Positions 14,858-23,773 of a stretch of 64,000 nucleotides of DNA are shown here, piece after piece. The DNA is from Bacteroidales bacterium (lineage in GTDB: Bacteria > Bacteroidota > Bacteroidia > Bacteroidales > UBA3663), in contig JAFSKF010000031.1 in NCBI GenBank assembly GCA_017449065.1, positions 1 to 64,000 on the forward strand. Reading direction: 5' to 3'. Numbering within the stretch: position 1 is the stretch's first letter; every line of letters begins with the position of its first letter. The notes under the pieces were generated by a model. That model was not told where the DNA came from. It did no database searches and was given only the letters and a program-made list of their open reading frames with translations. The position numbers and the translations under genes are program-made.

Positions 14858-16741
14858 TTAAAAACGGTTCGCCAGCTCTTCGGCTGTCAGCTGAACCGCA
14901 ATCAGACGTCCGTCCGGAGTGTACGTATGCTCAGGAATATCATACAAGGCATCGACCAGTTGCGACATTTCCTCCTCCGACAGCAACTTGCCCGTCGGCA
15001 TCGCCTGTGCTTTGCTCAGCTGGAGCGCCAGCGACCGGTCGATCTGTTCTCTGACTCCGTGCGTCTCTTCCCTTGTTGCTTCGATCATCTGCATCAGCAA
15101 CGCATGCATATCCGTACTGTTCTCTAACGAGGCAGGCTTGCCATTCACGGCATAACTTCCGCCTCCGAGGCTATCGATTTCAAAGCCCAAGTATTTCAGC
15201 GTCGGCAGAATCGATTCGAGCACCGGCACATCGGCTTTGGCTATATCGATCATCTCGGGAAACAACTCCTGCTGCGTCACGCCCTGCCGACGGCATATCT
15301 GGTGATAATAGCGGTCGAACAGAACCGTGGTATGCGCTCTTTGCTGATCGATAATGATCATACCCTGTCTGGTGGAAGCAACAATATATCGTCCTGCCAC
15401 CTGCAGGTACTTGCGGAACGTGCTCTTGTGCGATTCAACGGAAGGAACCGCCTGCAAGGGATCGACAGGCACAGATTGCGGCTCCACATAGTCGGGCACA
15501 TCATCCAAGATGGTTGCCATCCGGCTGGGCAGCGATTCCTCGTTCATCCGGCTGGGCAATGCTTCCGGCTTATCGGTCGCGCGCGAGAAATCCTCGTAGA
15601 GCGACTGCCAGTTCTCCATGATCGGAGTCTTGCGGAACGGGTTATATTCGCTGTTGAACGTTACCCGCGGTTCGGAAGGAAGTGCGGACGCCGGAGCGCC
15701 GAGCGGTTCTATTTCCGGTGCATCTGTCTGATCGAAATCGATGGTAGGCACAGCATTGTACTTTCCCAATGCTTCCCGAACCGTAGCCATCAGAATATGC
15801 CATCGGGCGGGCTCGTTCTCGAACTTGATTTCGGTCTTTGTCGGATGGATATTCACATCGATAGTAGAGGGATCGACTGTCAGATAGATGAAATAGTTCG
15901 GCTGCGACCCGTCGGCAATCAGATCCTGATAGCACTCCATGATGGCCTTGTGGAAGTAGGGATGACGCATATAGCGGTTGTTCACAAAAAAGTATTGCAA
16001 TGCCCCTTTCTTCCGTGCCCCTTCCGGCTGGCTGACAAATCCTTCTATCTTCATCAGGTCGTTCTCGACACCCAACGGAATCAGTTGCTGCCCCAAAGTT
16101 TTGGAGAAGAGCTGCAAGATGCGCTGTTTCCGGTTGCCGGGCGGCAGCTGGAACAGACAGGTATCGTTGTGCGTCACCGAAAAACCGACTCCCGGATTTG
16201 CCAATGCCACGTGCTGCACTTCGGTAAGAATGTTCGACAGTTCCGTCTGATCGCTTTTCAGGAACTTGCGGCGTGCCGGCACATTGAAGAACAGGTTACG
16301 CACCTCGATATTGGTACCTTTGGCACACATGGTTGCCTCCTGGCTCTGCAAGCGGCTGCCTGCTATCCGTAGCCACACACCCGTCTCGTCTTCCTGACGC
16401 CTGGATCGCAAATCGACCTCTGCCACCGACACGATGCTCGGCAGCGCTTCCCCGCGGAAGCCCATTGTCTGCAAAGCGAACAAATCGGAAGCTTGGGTGA
16501 TCTTGCTGGTAGCATGACGCTCGAAAGCCATTCTGGCATCGGTGGGCGACATTCCTTGTCCGTCATCGATCACCTGAATCAGTTCCTTGCCTGCCGTGCG
16601 TAGCACTAACTGGATATCGGTGGCATGGGCGTCAATCGAGTTTTCGAGCAACTCCTTCACCACCGATGCCGGACGTTGCACGACCTCTCCGGCGGCAATC
16701 TGGTTGGCCACACTATCGGGCAGAAGATGAATGATATCCAT
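14858..16741 (-). CDS. mutL: DNA mismatch repair protein MutL
   Basis: 627 residues. GHKL ATPase domain: VVKELLENSIDAHA, DDGQGM, RHATSKI, GFRGEALPSI, then the NxxFFNVPARRKFL segment. The proline- and Ser-rich linker spans about 335-450 and the dimerisation domain is C-terminal. The endonuclease motif DQHA-x2-E-x4-E is replaced by DQQRAHTTVLFDR, and the C-terminus has TPDGRLI where endonuclease-type MutLs have CPHGRP. This protein therefore probably lacks the nicking activity, like E. coli MutL. It lies in the envelope-biogenesis run, 12 bases after the small membrane protein. Confidence 0.94.
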   Translation of the reverse strand: MDIIHLLPDSVANQIAAGEVVQRPASVVKELLENSIDAHATDIQLVLRTAGKELIQVIDDGQGMSPTDARMAFERHATSKITQASDLFALQTMGFRGEALPSIVSVAEVDLRSRRQEDETGVWLRIAGSRLQSQEATMCAKGTNIEVRNLFFNVPARRKFLKSDQTELSNILTEVQHVALANPGVGFSVTHNDTCLFQLPPGNRKQRILQLFSKTLGQQLIPLGVENDLMKIEGFVSQPEGARKKGALQYFFVNNRYMRHPYFHKAIMECYQDLIADGSQPNYFIYLTVDPSTIDVNIHPTKTEIKFENEPARWHILMATVREALGKYNAVPTIDFDQTDAPEIEPLGAPASALPSEPRVTFNSEYNPFRKTPIMENWQSLYEDFSRATDKPEALPSRMNEESLPSRMATILDDVPDYVEPQSVPVDPLQAVPSVESHKSTFRKYLQVAGRYIVASTRQGMIIIDQQRAHTTVLFDRYYHQICRRQGVTQQELFPEMIDIAKADVPVLESILPTLKYLGFEIDSLGGGSYAVNGKPASLENSTDMHALLMQMIEATREETHGVREQIDRSLALQLSKAQAMPTGKLLSEEEMSQLVDALYDIPEHTYTPDGRLIAVQLTAEELANRF

Positions 16742-16753
16742 ATCCTCTTTCCG

Positions 16754-17071
16754 TTATTGCAGGTAAACCGATTTGATGAGCCAATGCAGCAGCACCACCA
16801 GCACAATCAGCCACACCAGCATCTTGACAACCCGCTTGCTTTTGGCTCCGGGACCTGCGTCCTCATCTTTTTCTTTGCGGCGCCTCAGATGTGTGGTACC
16901 CTCGACAAACTTGCCGCGAAGCAGTTCCTCGGCTTTCATATCTTCCATGGGCAGCAACCCTTCTTCGCGCATGATGGCTCTCTTGCGCGATTCTATATAT
17001 TCCTTCCGTTCGTTGCTATAACGGTTGATACGTTCGAAACGACGTGGTTTTTCTGTGGTGAAAATACTCAT
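16754..17071 (-). CDS. Small membrane-anchored protein of unknown function
   Basis: 105 residues. The N-terminal two thirds are highly charged (KPRRFERINRYSNERKEYIESRKR...) and likely helical; residues about 82-102 (VVKMLVWLIVLVVLLHWLI) form one membrane segment near the C-terminus, so it is a tail-anchored topology. I know of no characterised family. The position between the OstA-like gene (37 bases) and mutL (12 bases), all on one strand, indicates cotranscription. Confidence 0.75.
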   Translation of the reverse strand: MSIFTTEKPRRFERINRYSNERKEYIESRKRAIMREEGLLPMEDMKAEELLRGKFVEGTTHLRRRKEKDEDAGPGAKSKRVVKMLVWLIVLVVLLHWLIKSVYLQ

Positions 17072-17108
17072 AACTCTTGCTGTTTAGAAAGTTGCTCATC
17101 GCGGACAA

Positions 17109-18866
17109 TTACCATCCGTTCAGTTCGGCATCGTCAAACAGGCGCACCGCTTCTTTCTTGTCTTCGGCCTTCATCCGGATATCGCGGAAAACATCCTGCG
17201 GAGAATCAGGACGCAGATACGACATCCACCGGAAGCCTTCCAAATAAAGCACATCGGGCGTGATGAGCGAAATATCGTAATAGGAACCTACCGGCTGCGG
17301 ATAGATGACCATGTGCTCCATCTGCTGGTTGACGAAATGGATCTGAAGGAAACTGCCTACCACCTGCGTCATGCCCGAAAGGGTCTTCTCTTCGCCTTTG
17401 CCTTCTTCGGTATAGGCAATGATCTGCACGTTGCCAGCCATATCCAGTTCCTGAATCTTCGACGAATCGAAATAGCAGATTAGTTCCTTGCCGGATATCT
17501 GGTCGTAGTGGATGCTGTCGTATTCCTGAGTCAGGAAAGCCTGATCGTGTATCAAGGCCCGGTCGATGCCTCCACCTTCCGCCATATATAAGAAGATTGT
17601 GTCGCCCGTAATCTGATAGTGCTCATTCCACATCACCGGATTGCCGATGAAGGTTGCCAGCGAATCGTGATGATTGTAATTCAGCGAATCGCACACTCCC
17701 TGAAAATCGTTGCGGAAATAGCGCACGTTGTAGAAACAAACCATGAAGTTGATCGTATCGACGTAGGCGGAATCGACAAAATAAACGGAATCGGACAATA
17801 CGGAATCCCGCATTACAAGCGTATCGCGTTTCAGTTGTACGCAGCGATCCAGATAGCGGGTGTAGGCACGCAGGGTGTCGGCATGCAGATAGAGCGTATC
17901 CTGTTCAGAAAACTCCATTGCCAAAGCCTGCCGGGTAACGGTCATCACCTGTGGCGTATCCACATAGTGGGCATAGTCGCCGCTGATGCGCAAAGACTGT
18001 ATCGTATCGTAGGCAATAAAATTGCCCCACGCCTCTCCGTAACCTGCTTTTCCGTCGTAGAACAAAGTATCGGCAGTTGCGAATCGGCCAGGTGAAACCA
18101 CTTTCGAACGGTTGTAGAGCCACGATTGGTCGGTATCAGTGTTGACGGTTCCCAGATTGGTGTAAAGCGTAGCTGTATCGTTAACGATGGTGGAAGGACC
18201 TAAGATCCAGACATCGTTGGTCAGGAAGCTGTATTGCAGCGTGTCGCTGTAGAGCGTCATCTGCGGCTTGTACTCCTCCGATTCAATATCCGGATAGACA
18301 GGATGTTCTTCCATCTCGGAGAAATCGTAATCGCGAAGAATCACGTTGTTCTTGAATTCTGCCAATCGCACATTGGTGAAATACCATCCCAAGTCGCTCA
18401 CCAAATGATTCTCCGGATTGACAATCCAACCGCTATAGGGATAATGCGCCTTCGCCTCCTGACGATAATAAATCAGATACTCCGTATGCAGTTCGGTATC
18501 GAAATGGCGCATCCTGACATTGTCGTAGAACTCACCGACCATCGAATTGCCTTCGTAGGAAAGGCTATCGCACCACATCTCTAAGGTATCTCCCTCCCAC
18601 ATGTGGACGTTACTGAATGCCTCGAACGAGTTGCTGCTCTGGTAGAAATAAGCACTGTCGCATTCCATCCAGACACTGTCCTGCCGGAACAGCACCTCTC
18701 CTCGCAACACCTGCCTTTCAACATCCTGACTTTTGTCGAAACTCAATGTGTTGGCATGTTCCAGATGCACCAGACGCGTCGGCACCGGCGTTGTCTCCTG
18801 AGCCAGGAGAAATGCCGGAACCAGCAGACTCATTATTATAATTATTATAAATATATAGTGCTTCAA
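17109..18866 (-). CDS. OstA/LptA-like lipopolysaccharide-transport family protein
   Basis: 585 residues with N-terminal signal MKHYIFIIIIIMSLLVPAFLLAQ. The body is a long series of short beta repeats of the OstA/LptA kind (RGEVLFRQDSVWMECDSAYFYQ, DTLEMWCDSLSYEGNSMVG, ADTLFYDGKAGYGEAWGNF, VCDSLNYNHHDSLATFIGNPVMW), i.e. a periplasmic beta-jellyroll stack. LptA-like proteins bridge LPS across the periplasm. The length is more than twice LptA and no LptD barrel is present. The start is TTG at 18866, preferred over ATG 18833 because it gives the signal peptide a lysine-bearing N-terminus. It follows surA by 28 bases. Confidence 0.82.
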   Translation of the reverse strand: MKHYIFIIIIIMSLLVPAFLLAQETTPVPTRLVHLEHANTLSFDKSQDVERQVLRGEVLFRQDSVWMECDSAYFYQSSNSFEAFSNVHMWEGDTLEMWCDSLSYEGNSMVGEFYDNVRMRHFDTELHTEYLIYYRQEAKAHYPYSGWIVNPENHLVSDLGWYFTNVRLAEFKNNVILRDYDFSEMEEHPVYPDIESEEYKPQMTLYSDTLQYSFLTNDVWILGPSTIVNDTATLYTNLGTVNTDTDQSWLYNRSKVVSPGRFATADTLFYDGKAGYGEAWGNFIAYDTIQSLRISGDYAHYVDTPQVMTVTRQALAMEFSEQDTLYLHADTLRAYTRYLDRCVQLKRDTLVMRDSVLSDSVYFVDSAYVDTINFMVCFYNVRYFRNDFQGVCDSLNYNHHDSLATFIGNPVMWNEHYQITGDTIFLYMAEGGGIDRALIHDQAFLTQEYDSIHYDQISGKELICYFDSSKIQELDMAGNVQIIAYTEEGKGEEKTLSGMTQVVGSFLQIHFVNQQMEHMVIYPQPVGSYYDISLITPDVLYLEGFRWMSYLRPDSPQDVFRDIRMKAEDKKEAVRLFDDAELNGW

Positions 18867-18894
18867 ATCTTATGCGTAAAAGTTATATTGGAGA

Positions 18895-20256
18895 TTAGCG
18901 GTGATATTGTCCCCAACCCGGATATTTGAAATCGAATTTCTCCCAACCCGGTTTGATTTTACAATAGGTTTCGCGCTGTTTTTCGCGAATGAAATTATTG
19001 ATAATCTCTTCCTGCTTGTATTGAGTGTACTGGTCCTTGAGCGTCTGGTAATCTTCGTAATAGTTCGCTTTGTGCCCTTCTATTCGCTTCTTCAGACGCA
19101 CAATGGCTACCTGTTCGCGACCGGTTTCAGGATCTTTCATATTGAACGGCTGCGATATTTCGCCCTCCTTCAGTTTGCTGACCTCGCGAGCCACTTCGGC
19201 AGGCAGTTCCTCCATTGTCTGGCGTGCTGTACCAGTTTCGCGCGAGAACATCAAGCCCGAACTGTTTCGTGTTTTCTTGTCGCTCGACAGATACCTGGCT
19301 GCTTCCTCGAACGTGAACTTCATCGAATCGAGTTCCATGCGCACCGTATCGAGTGTGGCGCGGGCATCCGACATCTCTTTGCTCGAAACCTTCGGAATGA
19401 GCAGAATGTGCCGGAAGTTGGCACGGTCTCCGCGACGTTCAATCAGTTGTATGATGTGGTAACCATACTGCGTCTCGACGATCTTCGAAACCTTGTTCGG
19501 ATCGGTCAGCTGGAAAGCGGCAGCCGAAAACTCCGGCACATAGGCGTTCTTCGTATTAAATCCCAGTTCACCGCCCAAAGGCGCCGAACCCGTATCCTCG
19601 CTATAGAGAATCGCCAACGTCGAGAACTGGCTTTCTCCGCTTGTCACACGTTGGGTATAGTCGCGCAGACGAGCCTTGATACCGTCTATTGTCTGCTGGG
19701 AAATACGTGGCTGCAAACTGATGATCTGCACTTCCACCTGCGTCGGAACGAAAGGCACACTGTCCTTCGGCAGACGCTCGAAGTACATCCGCACTTCACT
19801 GGGTGTCACGGAAATATCGGAAGTCAGATGACGGCTCTCTTCCTGCACGATCATCTGGTTCTTGATAGCTGTACGATACTCGGAACGTATGGTCGAAATC
19901 GGTTTCTCCAGATACTCCTCCAGTTTCTCCCTCGACCCGATTGAGGCAATCATCGAATTGATGCGGTTATCCACCTGCTGATCGATCTGGCTGTCCTGCA
20001 CTTCCACTGAGTCGATGATTGCCTGGTTGATGAACAGTTTCTGGATAGCCATCTGTTCCGGTATGACTCCGTAGGGATCTCCGTCGAGTTTCTCGCCCGA
20101 ATAAAGCATACGCCTACGTTCTTCTTCTACTTCACTGCGCAAAATAGCTTCGTCGCCAACCACCCAGATCACCTCATCGATAACATTATCGGCTTCCTGG
20201 GCGCATACGGCCAAAACATTCATTGCACAAGCCAGCGAAAAAAGGATTTTTTTCAT
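18895..20256 (-). CDS. SurA-type periplasmic chaperone / parvulin peptidylprolyl isomerase
   Basis: 453 residues with a signal peptide (MKKILFSLACAMNVLAVCAQ). A SurA N-terminal chaperone module begins VIDEVIWVVGDEAILRSEVEEE. Two parvulin domains follow: one about 170-280 (VEVQIISLQPRI..., GGELGFNTKNAYVPEF, YGYHIIQLIERRG) and a second starting NFRHILLIPKV. SurA escorts outer-membrane barrels through the periplasm to BAM. It lies 13 bases after the SurA-like lipoprotein and ahead of the OstA-like gene, consistent with an outer-membrane assembly operon. Confidence 0.9.
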   Translation of the reverse strand: MKKILFSLACAMNVLAVCAQEADNVIDEVIWVVGDEAILRSEVEEERRRMLYSGEKLDGDPYGVIPEQMAIQKLFINQAIIDSVEVQDSQIDQQVDNRINSMIASIGSREKLEEYLEKPISTIRSEYRTAIKNQMIVQEESRHLTSDISVTPSEVRMYFERLPKDSVPFVPTQVEVQIISLQPRISQQTIDGIKARLRDYTQRVTSGESQFSTLAILYSEDTGSAPLGGELGFNTKNAYVPEFSAAAFQLTDPNKVSKIVETQYGYHIIQLIERRGDRANFRHILLIPKVSSKEMSDARATLDTVRMELDSMKFTFEEAARYLSSDKKTRNSSGLMFSRETGTARQTMEELPAEVAREVSKLKEGEISQPFNMKDPETGREQVAIVRLKKRIEGHKANYYEDYQTLKDQYTQYKQEEIINNFIREKQRETYCKIKPGWEKFDFKYPGWGQYHR

Positions 20257-20269
20257 CTATATCTAAAGT

Positions 20270-21106
20270 TTAATTTTTCAGTTTCAAAAGACCCGATTTC
20301 AGAGCCTCGGATCTCAGTTCCTGCTGCAATTGTTTCCGATGCTCACCGCGTTCGCGCTGGATAAGCAGCTCCATGATATCCTTCTTGGCAAACTCATAGG
20401 GTTGGATATCGCCCTTGGCTTTGAAATCGCTAATCATATAAAGATATATGTAGTCTTTATCTTTCATTTCACTCACCTGGACTTTCATGAAGCGGTTCAA
20501 ATCAGAGCCGTCGGCAGGCAGCATATCTGTCAACCTGGACAATGGCACCCAATGATCGAAATAACTCTCGTAGGCAACGGCTCGCAACTGACAATACTGT
20601 TCCAGATCTTCTGCATGATCCATATTTCCATCCTTGATCTGGGCAAGCCACTCCTTGATACGATTCACTTTCGACGAGTTGGAAAGCAACTGAATGAAAA
20701 CGCACTGTATGACCGGAACATCCAATCTGAAGTCTTTCTGATTCTCATCGTAAAATGCCTGACACTCCTCTTCGGTCACCTGATTGTCCGACATCATCAA
20801 CCGTTCGTTGCAATATGTCTGCGCAATCAAGTCGCGTCGGTATTGCCTTGCCTGGTTCTCCAAGCGATCCAAATCCGGCACATGTTTCAAACCTTGATAA
20901 TACATCAGTTGTTCATCCACCCAATTATCCACATAATCGTTGACAAAGCGTGCACTATCCTCGCCATGTACGCCCATGGGCATCTGCAAGAGAACTTCAT
21001 TCAAACTGAGACGCTCCTCTCCGATTTGTGCCAGGTACAAGCCATCGGTGGGCTGACATGCCGTCAGCACCCACAGCAAACTCAATATGAATGTAGTTCT
21101 TTTCAT
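20270..21106 (-). CDS. SurA-like lipoprotein without recognisable PPIase domain
   Basis: 278 residues. Lipobox MKRTTFILSLLWVLTAC predicts a lipoprotein. The N-terminal part (LAQIGEERLSLNEVLLQMP..., VDNWVDEQLMYYQGLK) and the helical RRDLIAQTYCNERLM...VTEEECQAFYDENQKDFRL match the chaperone core of SurA/PpiD proteins, but I see no parvulin domain, so it is probably a chaperone only. The start ATG at 21106 is chosen; an upstream ATG at 21127 precedes the signal. It is sandwiched between two parvulin-type genes with gaps of 1 and 13 bases. Confidence 0.78.
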   Translation of the reverse strand: MKRTTFILSLLWVLTACQPTDGLYLAQIGEERLSLNEVLLQMPMGVHGEDSARFVNDYVDNWVDEQLMYYQGLKHVPDLDRLENQARQYRRDLIAQTYCNERLMMSDNQVTEEECQAFYDENQKDFRLDVPVIQCVFIQLLSNSSKVNRIKEWLAQIKDGNMDHAEDLEQYCQLRAVAYESYFDHWVPLSRLTDMLPADGSDLNRFMKVQVSEMKDKDYIYLYMISDFKAKGDIQPYEFAKKDIMELLIQRERGEHRKQLQQELRSEALKSGLLKLKN

Positions 21107-21107
21107 G

Positions 21108-23027
21108 TTACTTGCGCAGTTTATCAAGTTCTTTCTGGTTCAGAACCACCGGGAATTTAGCACGCAGTTGGGCTACCCACTTTTCTTCGAGTTCGTTCTG
21201 ATAGTCGCTGACAACGCTGTTTCTTACGTCCTCGACACTCTCCGGTGCCGTGATTACACGACCATAGGTCATGCGAATCGGCATACTGGCTCGGGGTTCG
21301 TTCGGCTGGACATTCAGATGCAGACGTTCACGATCGACGGTATTGTTATCGCCTGGGGCATACAAACCGTTCACGATGTGGAAACGCGGCATCTTAGGAT
21401 TGGGCGTCAGAATGCTATCGGTCAGAATGTTGGCACGCACCAAGTTGGCACATTCCTGAATATCGGTATTATTGTCGTAAATCTGCTTCAATGCTCCGAC
21501 CAACAGTTCATCATCTGCACACTCGATGAAGGCACCCTTAAAATGCGGCTGCGACCAGGCGTACTTGTTCCGATGAGCCTCAAAATAGTTCTGCAAGCCC
21601 ACGGTATCCTGTGTCGCCTTATCCCACACTTCACCTCCAGCCACGTCAAACAGGAGAATACCATCGTGATATTCCTTGTACAAGTTCTTGAAATCCGGAT
21701 ACTTCTCTGCCAGATGGGCATCTTCATACTCCGTAATCATCGCACGTTTATAGGCATCCAAAGCATCGCTCTGCTTCACATAAGCGGCCTCTTCCCCATA
21801 CTGCGCCTTGCACCAGTCATCGAACTGCTGAGCCGTATATTTCTGCTTACCGATGGTCATGAATGCCTTGTTGCGGTTCTTACCGATCAGCACTTTTTCG
21901 TTCACTTTCAAGGCATCCTCTACCATCCATTGGTCTTCCTGCTGACGACGATAGTTTTCCTGACGGGCAGGATCGCGCATAATCATCTGCTCGATTTCCT
22001 CGATGGCAGCACTATCCGCTGGTGCCTCAGCACGTTCATCCAGTTTGGTCATAATGTGCCAGCCGAAATCTGTTGTAAACGGCTCCGAAATCTCACCTTT
22101 TTTCAGTGCGTAAGCCACATTCATCCACTCCTCCGGAAACCGCGCAGCACTGTTCAGCCAAGGATAGGCACCTCCCTTTTGCGAAGTGTATTGGTCGTCG
22201 CTGGCCGTTGCTGCTACCTCGGCAAAAGGCTTACCGCCTTTCAGCACCTGATAGACAGAATCGATGTAAGGTTTGGTTTGTGCAGCAGCAATCTGCGGAG
22301 GCACGTTTCTGGAGAAAGTCTTCATGATGTGGGCAACCAATACTTCTGGACGGGCTGCACGACGGTCGATAACCTTCAAAAGATGCACACCGAACTGGCT
22401 ACGCAAAGTAGCTATTTCTCCTACGGGAGTCTCGTATGCGGCTTTCTCGAACGGATAAACCATCTGCATGACGCTGAAATATCCCAAATCGCCACCATTC
22501 TGACGGGCAGAAGGATCTTCACTCTTCAACCGGGCAAGGCTGTCGAAACTGGCACCAGCTGCAAGTTCCATCTTGATACTGTCGATTTTAGCGTAAGCAG
22601 CTGCCACCTGTTTTGGGGTGGCTTTTTCGTCCAAGCGGATCAGAATATGCGCACCATGCACCTCTTGCTTTCTGTTCTGCAGGATTTCGGCTACGGCTTT
22701 TTCTTTCCAGTTCTCATTGAGCAGATAGGGTTCTGCCAGCTGTTTGCGATAGCCGGCCAATTCGTCGATATATGCCTGAGTGGTATCGATACCACGACTC
22801 AAAGCTTCCTGAACCTTCAGTTTGTAGTTGACAAAAAGATCCACGTATTCGTCGAACGACTTCTGTTCGACCACATCCTGATCGTTGTTCTTGTTATAGA
22901 AATATTCGAACTCCGAACGTGGCACAGGCTGCCCGTTAATGGTCATTACTACCGGATCATTTCCTTTGGCATTGGCTGCCAAAGTACCTGCGGCCAAAAT
23001 AGCCATCACAATCAATTCTTTTTTCAT
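21108..23027 (-). CDS. Parvulin-type peptidylprolyl isomerase (PpiC/SurA-like), large
   Basis: 639 residues with a signal peptide (MKKELIVMAILAAGTLAANA). SurA-N-like segment VVMTINGQPVPRSEFEYFYNK. First parvulin domain about 125-215 (HGAHILIRLD..., GGDLGYFSVMQMVYPFE, FGVHLLKVIDRR). Second about 228-335 (LVAHIMKTF..., KGGAYPWLNSAARFPEEW, FGWHIMTKLDER). The C-terminal 300 residues are a helical region without motif. It is the first gene of the ten-gene minus-strand run, expressed from the promoter at 23069-23098, and likely acts on outer-membrane proteins in the periplasm. Confidence 0.88.
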   Translation of the reverse strand: MKKELIVMAILAAGTLAANAKGNDPVVMTINGQPVPRSEFEYFYNKNNDQDVVEQKSFDEYVDLFVNYKLKVQEALSRGIDTTQAYIDELAGYRKQLAEPYLLNENWKEKAVAEILQNRKQEVHGAHILIRLDEKATPKQVAAAYAKIDSIKMELAAGASFDSLARLKSEDPSARQNGGDLGYFSVMQMVYPFEKAAYETPVGEIATLRSQFGVHLLKVIDRRAARPEVLVAHIMKTFSRNVPPQIAAAQTKPYIDSVYQVLKGGKPFAEVAATASDDQYTSQKGGAYPWLNSAARFPEEWMNVAYALKKGEISEPFTTDFGWHIMTKLDERAEAPADSAAIEEIEQMIMRDPARQENYRRQQEDQWMVEDALKVNEKVLIGKNRNKAFMTIGKQKYTAQQFDDWCKAQYGEEAAYVKQSDALDAYKRAMITEYEDAHLAEKYPDFKNLYKEYHDGILLFDVAGGEVWDKATQDTVGLQNYFEAHRNKYAWSQPHFKGAFIECADDELLVGALKQIYDNNTDIQECANLVRANILTDSILTPNPKMPRFHIVNGLYAPGDNNTVDRERLHLNVQPNEPRASMPIRMTYGRVITAPESVEDVRNSVVSDYQNELEEKWVAQLRAKFPVVLNQKELDKLRK

Positions 23028-23068
23028 TATAGATTTTTAGTTAATGTTTCTTGCTGTAAAATATGCGC

Positions 23069-23098
23069 GCAAAGGTAGTAAAAAAAGTGCAAATTCAA
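23069..23098 (-). promoter_or_regulatory. Promoter of the SurA/OstA/mutL/murF run
   Basis: Minus-strand TACCTTTGC (23077-23069) with TTG (23098-23096) 18 bases upstream; about 40 bases before the first ATG. Confidence 0.7.
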
Positions 23099-23127
23099 AA
23101 ATATATTAGCATTTTTTTAGGTTATTC

Positions 23128-23159
23128 TTGGTATTTTCACAAAAAAGACATAATTTTGC
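23128..23159 (+). promoter_or_regulatory. Promoter of the nitroreductase gene
   Basis: TTG at 23128-23130, 20 bases, then TAATTTTGC at 23151-23159. The start codon at 23190 follows about 30 bases later. It diverges from the minus-strand promoter at 23069-23098. Confidence 0.7.
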
Positions 23160-23189
23160 CCTCGTCTTAACACCAAAAATTTTTGTAAT

Positions 23190-23732
23190 ATGAATAGTTT
23201 TCACGATCTCGTCATTCATCGTCGCAGCTATCGCAAATACACAGATGAGCTGCTCAACCCGGAACAAGTGCGCCTGATTCTCGAAGCGGCGCTGATGTCG
23301 CCTGCAGGCAAGCGTAAGAACCCCTGGCATTTTGTTGTAGTGGAAGATAAGGCCGATCTCAAAGCTCTCTCGGAAGCTAAAGCACAAGGCGCTGCGCCCA
23401 TCGCCAATGCGGCGCTGGCCATCGTGGTTTGTGCCGATCCGAACGAAAGCGACACTTGGGTGGAAGACTGCTCGATTGCTTCGCTGCAAATGATGCTGCA
23501 GGTTCAGGACTTGGGATTAGGTTCTGTTTGGATTCAGATGCGAAACCGTGAAGATTCAGAAGGAAATGATGCCTCTTATAATGTACGTCGCATTCTGGAA
23601 ATTCCCGCCAATTATGAAGTGCTAAGCGTCATCAGCATCGGACACCCCAACGAAGACCGAAAGCCGTACGATACTGACAAACTGCAATGGGAAAAAGTAC
23701 ACATCGGAAAATTCTCCAACGAAAAAGAATGA
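23190..23732 (+). CDS. Nitroreductase family FMN protein
   Basis: 180 residues. FMN/NAD(P)H-dependent oxidoreductase fold of the small nitroreductase type: HRRSYRKYTDELLNPEQVRLILEAALMSPAGKRKNPWHFVVV (FMN-phosphate contacts in RRSYRKY), ...IANAALAIVVCAD..., the dimer helix DCSIASLQMMLQVQDLGLGSVWIQ, and the C-terminal VISIGHPNEDRKPYD. The physiological substrate cannot be deduced. It is a monocistronic gene with its own promoter, convergent with the helicase gene 41 bases downstream. Confidence 0.9.
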   Translation: MNSFHDLVIHRRSYRKYTDELLNPEQVRLILEAALMSPAGKRKNPWHFVVVEDKADLKALSEAKAQGAAPIANAALAIVVCADPNESDTWVEDCSIASLQMMLQVQDLGLGSVWIQMRNREDSEGNDASYNVRRILEIPANYEVLSVISIGHPNEDRKPYDTDKLQWEKVHIGKFSNEKE

Positions 23733-23773
23733 AGTAAAAAACTTCCACAGAAGTATAGAAGCTTAGCCCCTAA

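Noticed and set aside
21087..23078. 663-codon plus-strand frame antisense to the large PPIase
   Set aside because: Codon-position shadow of a well-supported gene; low-complexity His/Leu-rich product without domain.
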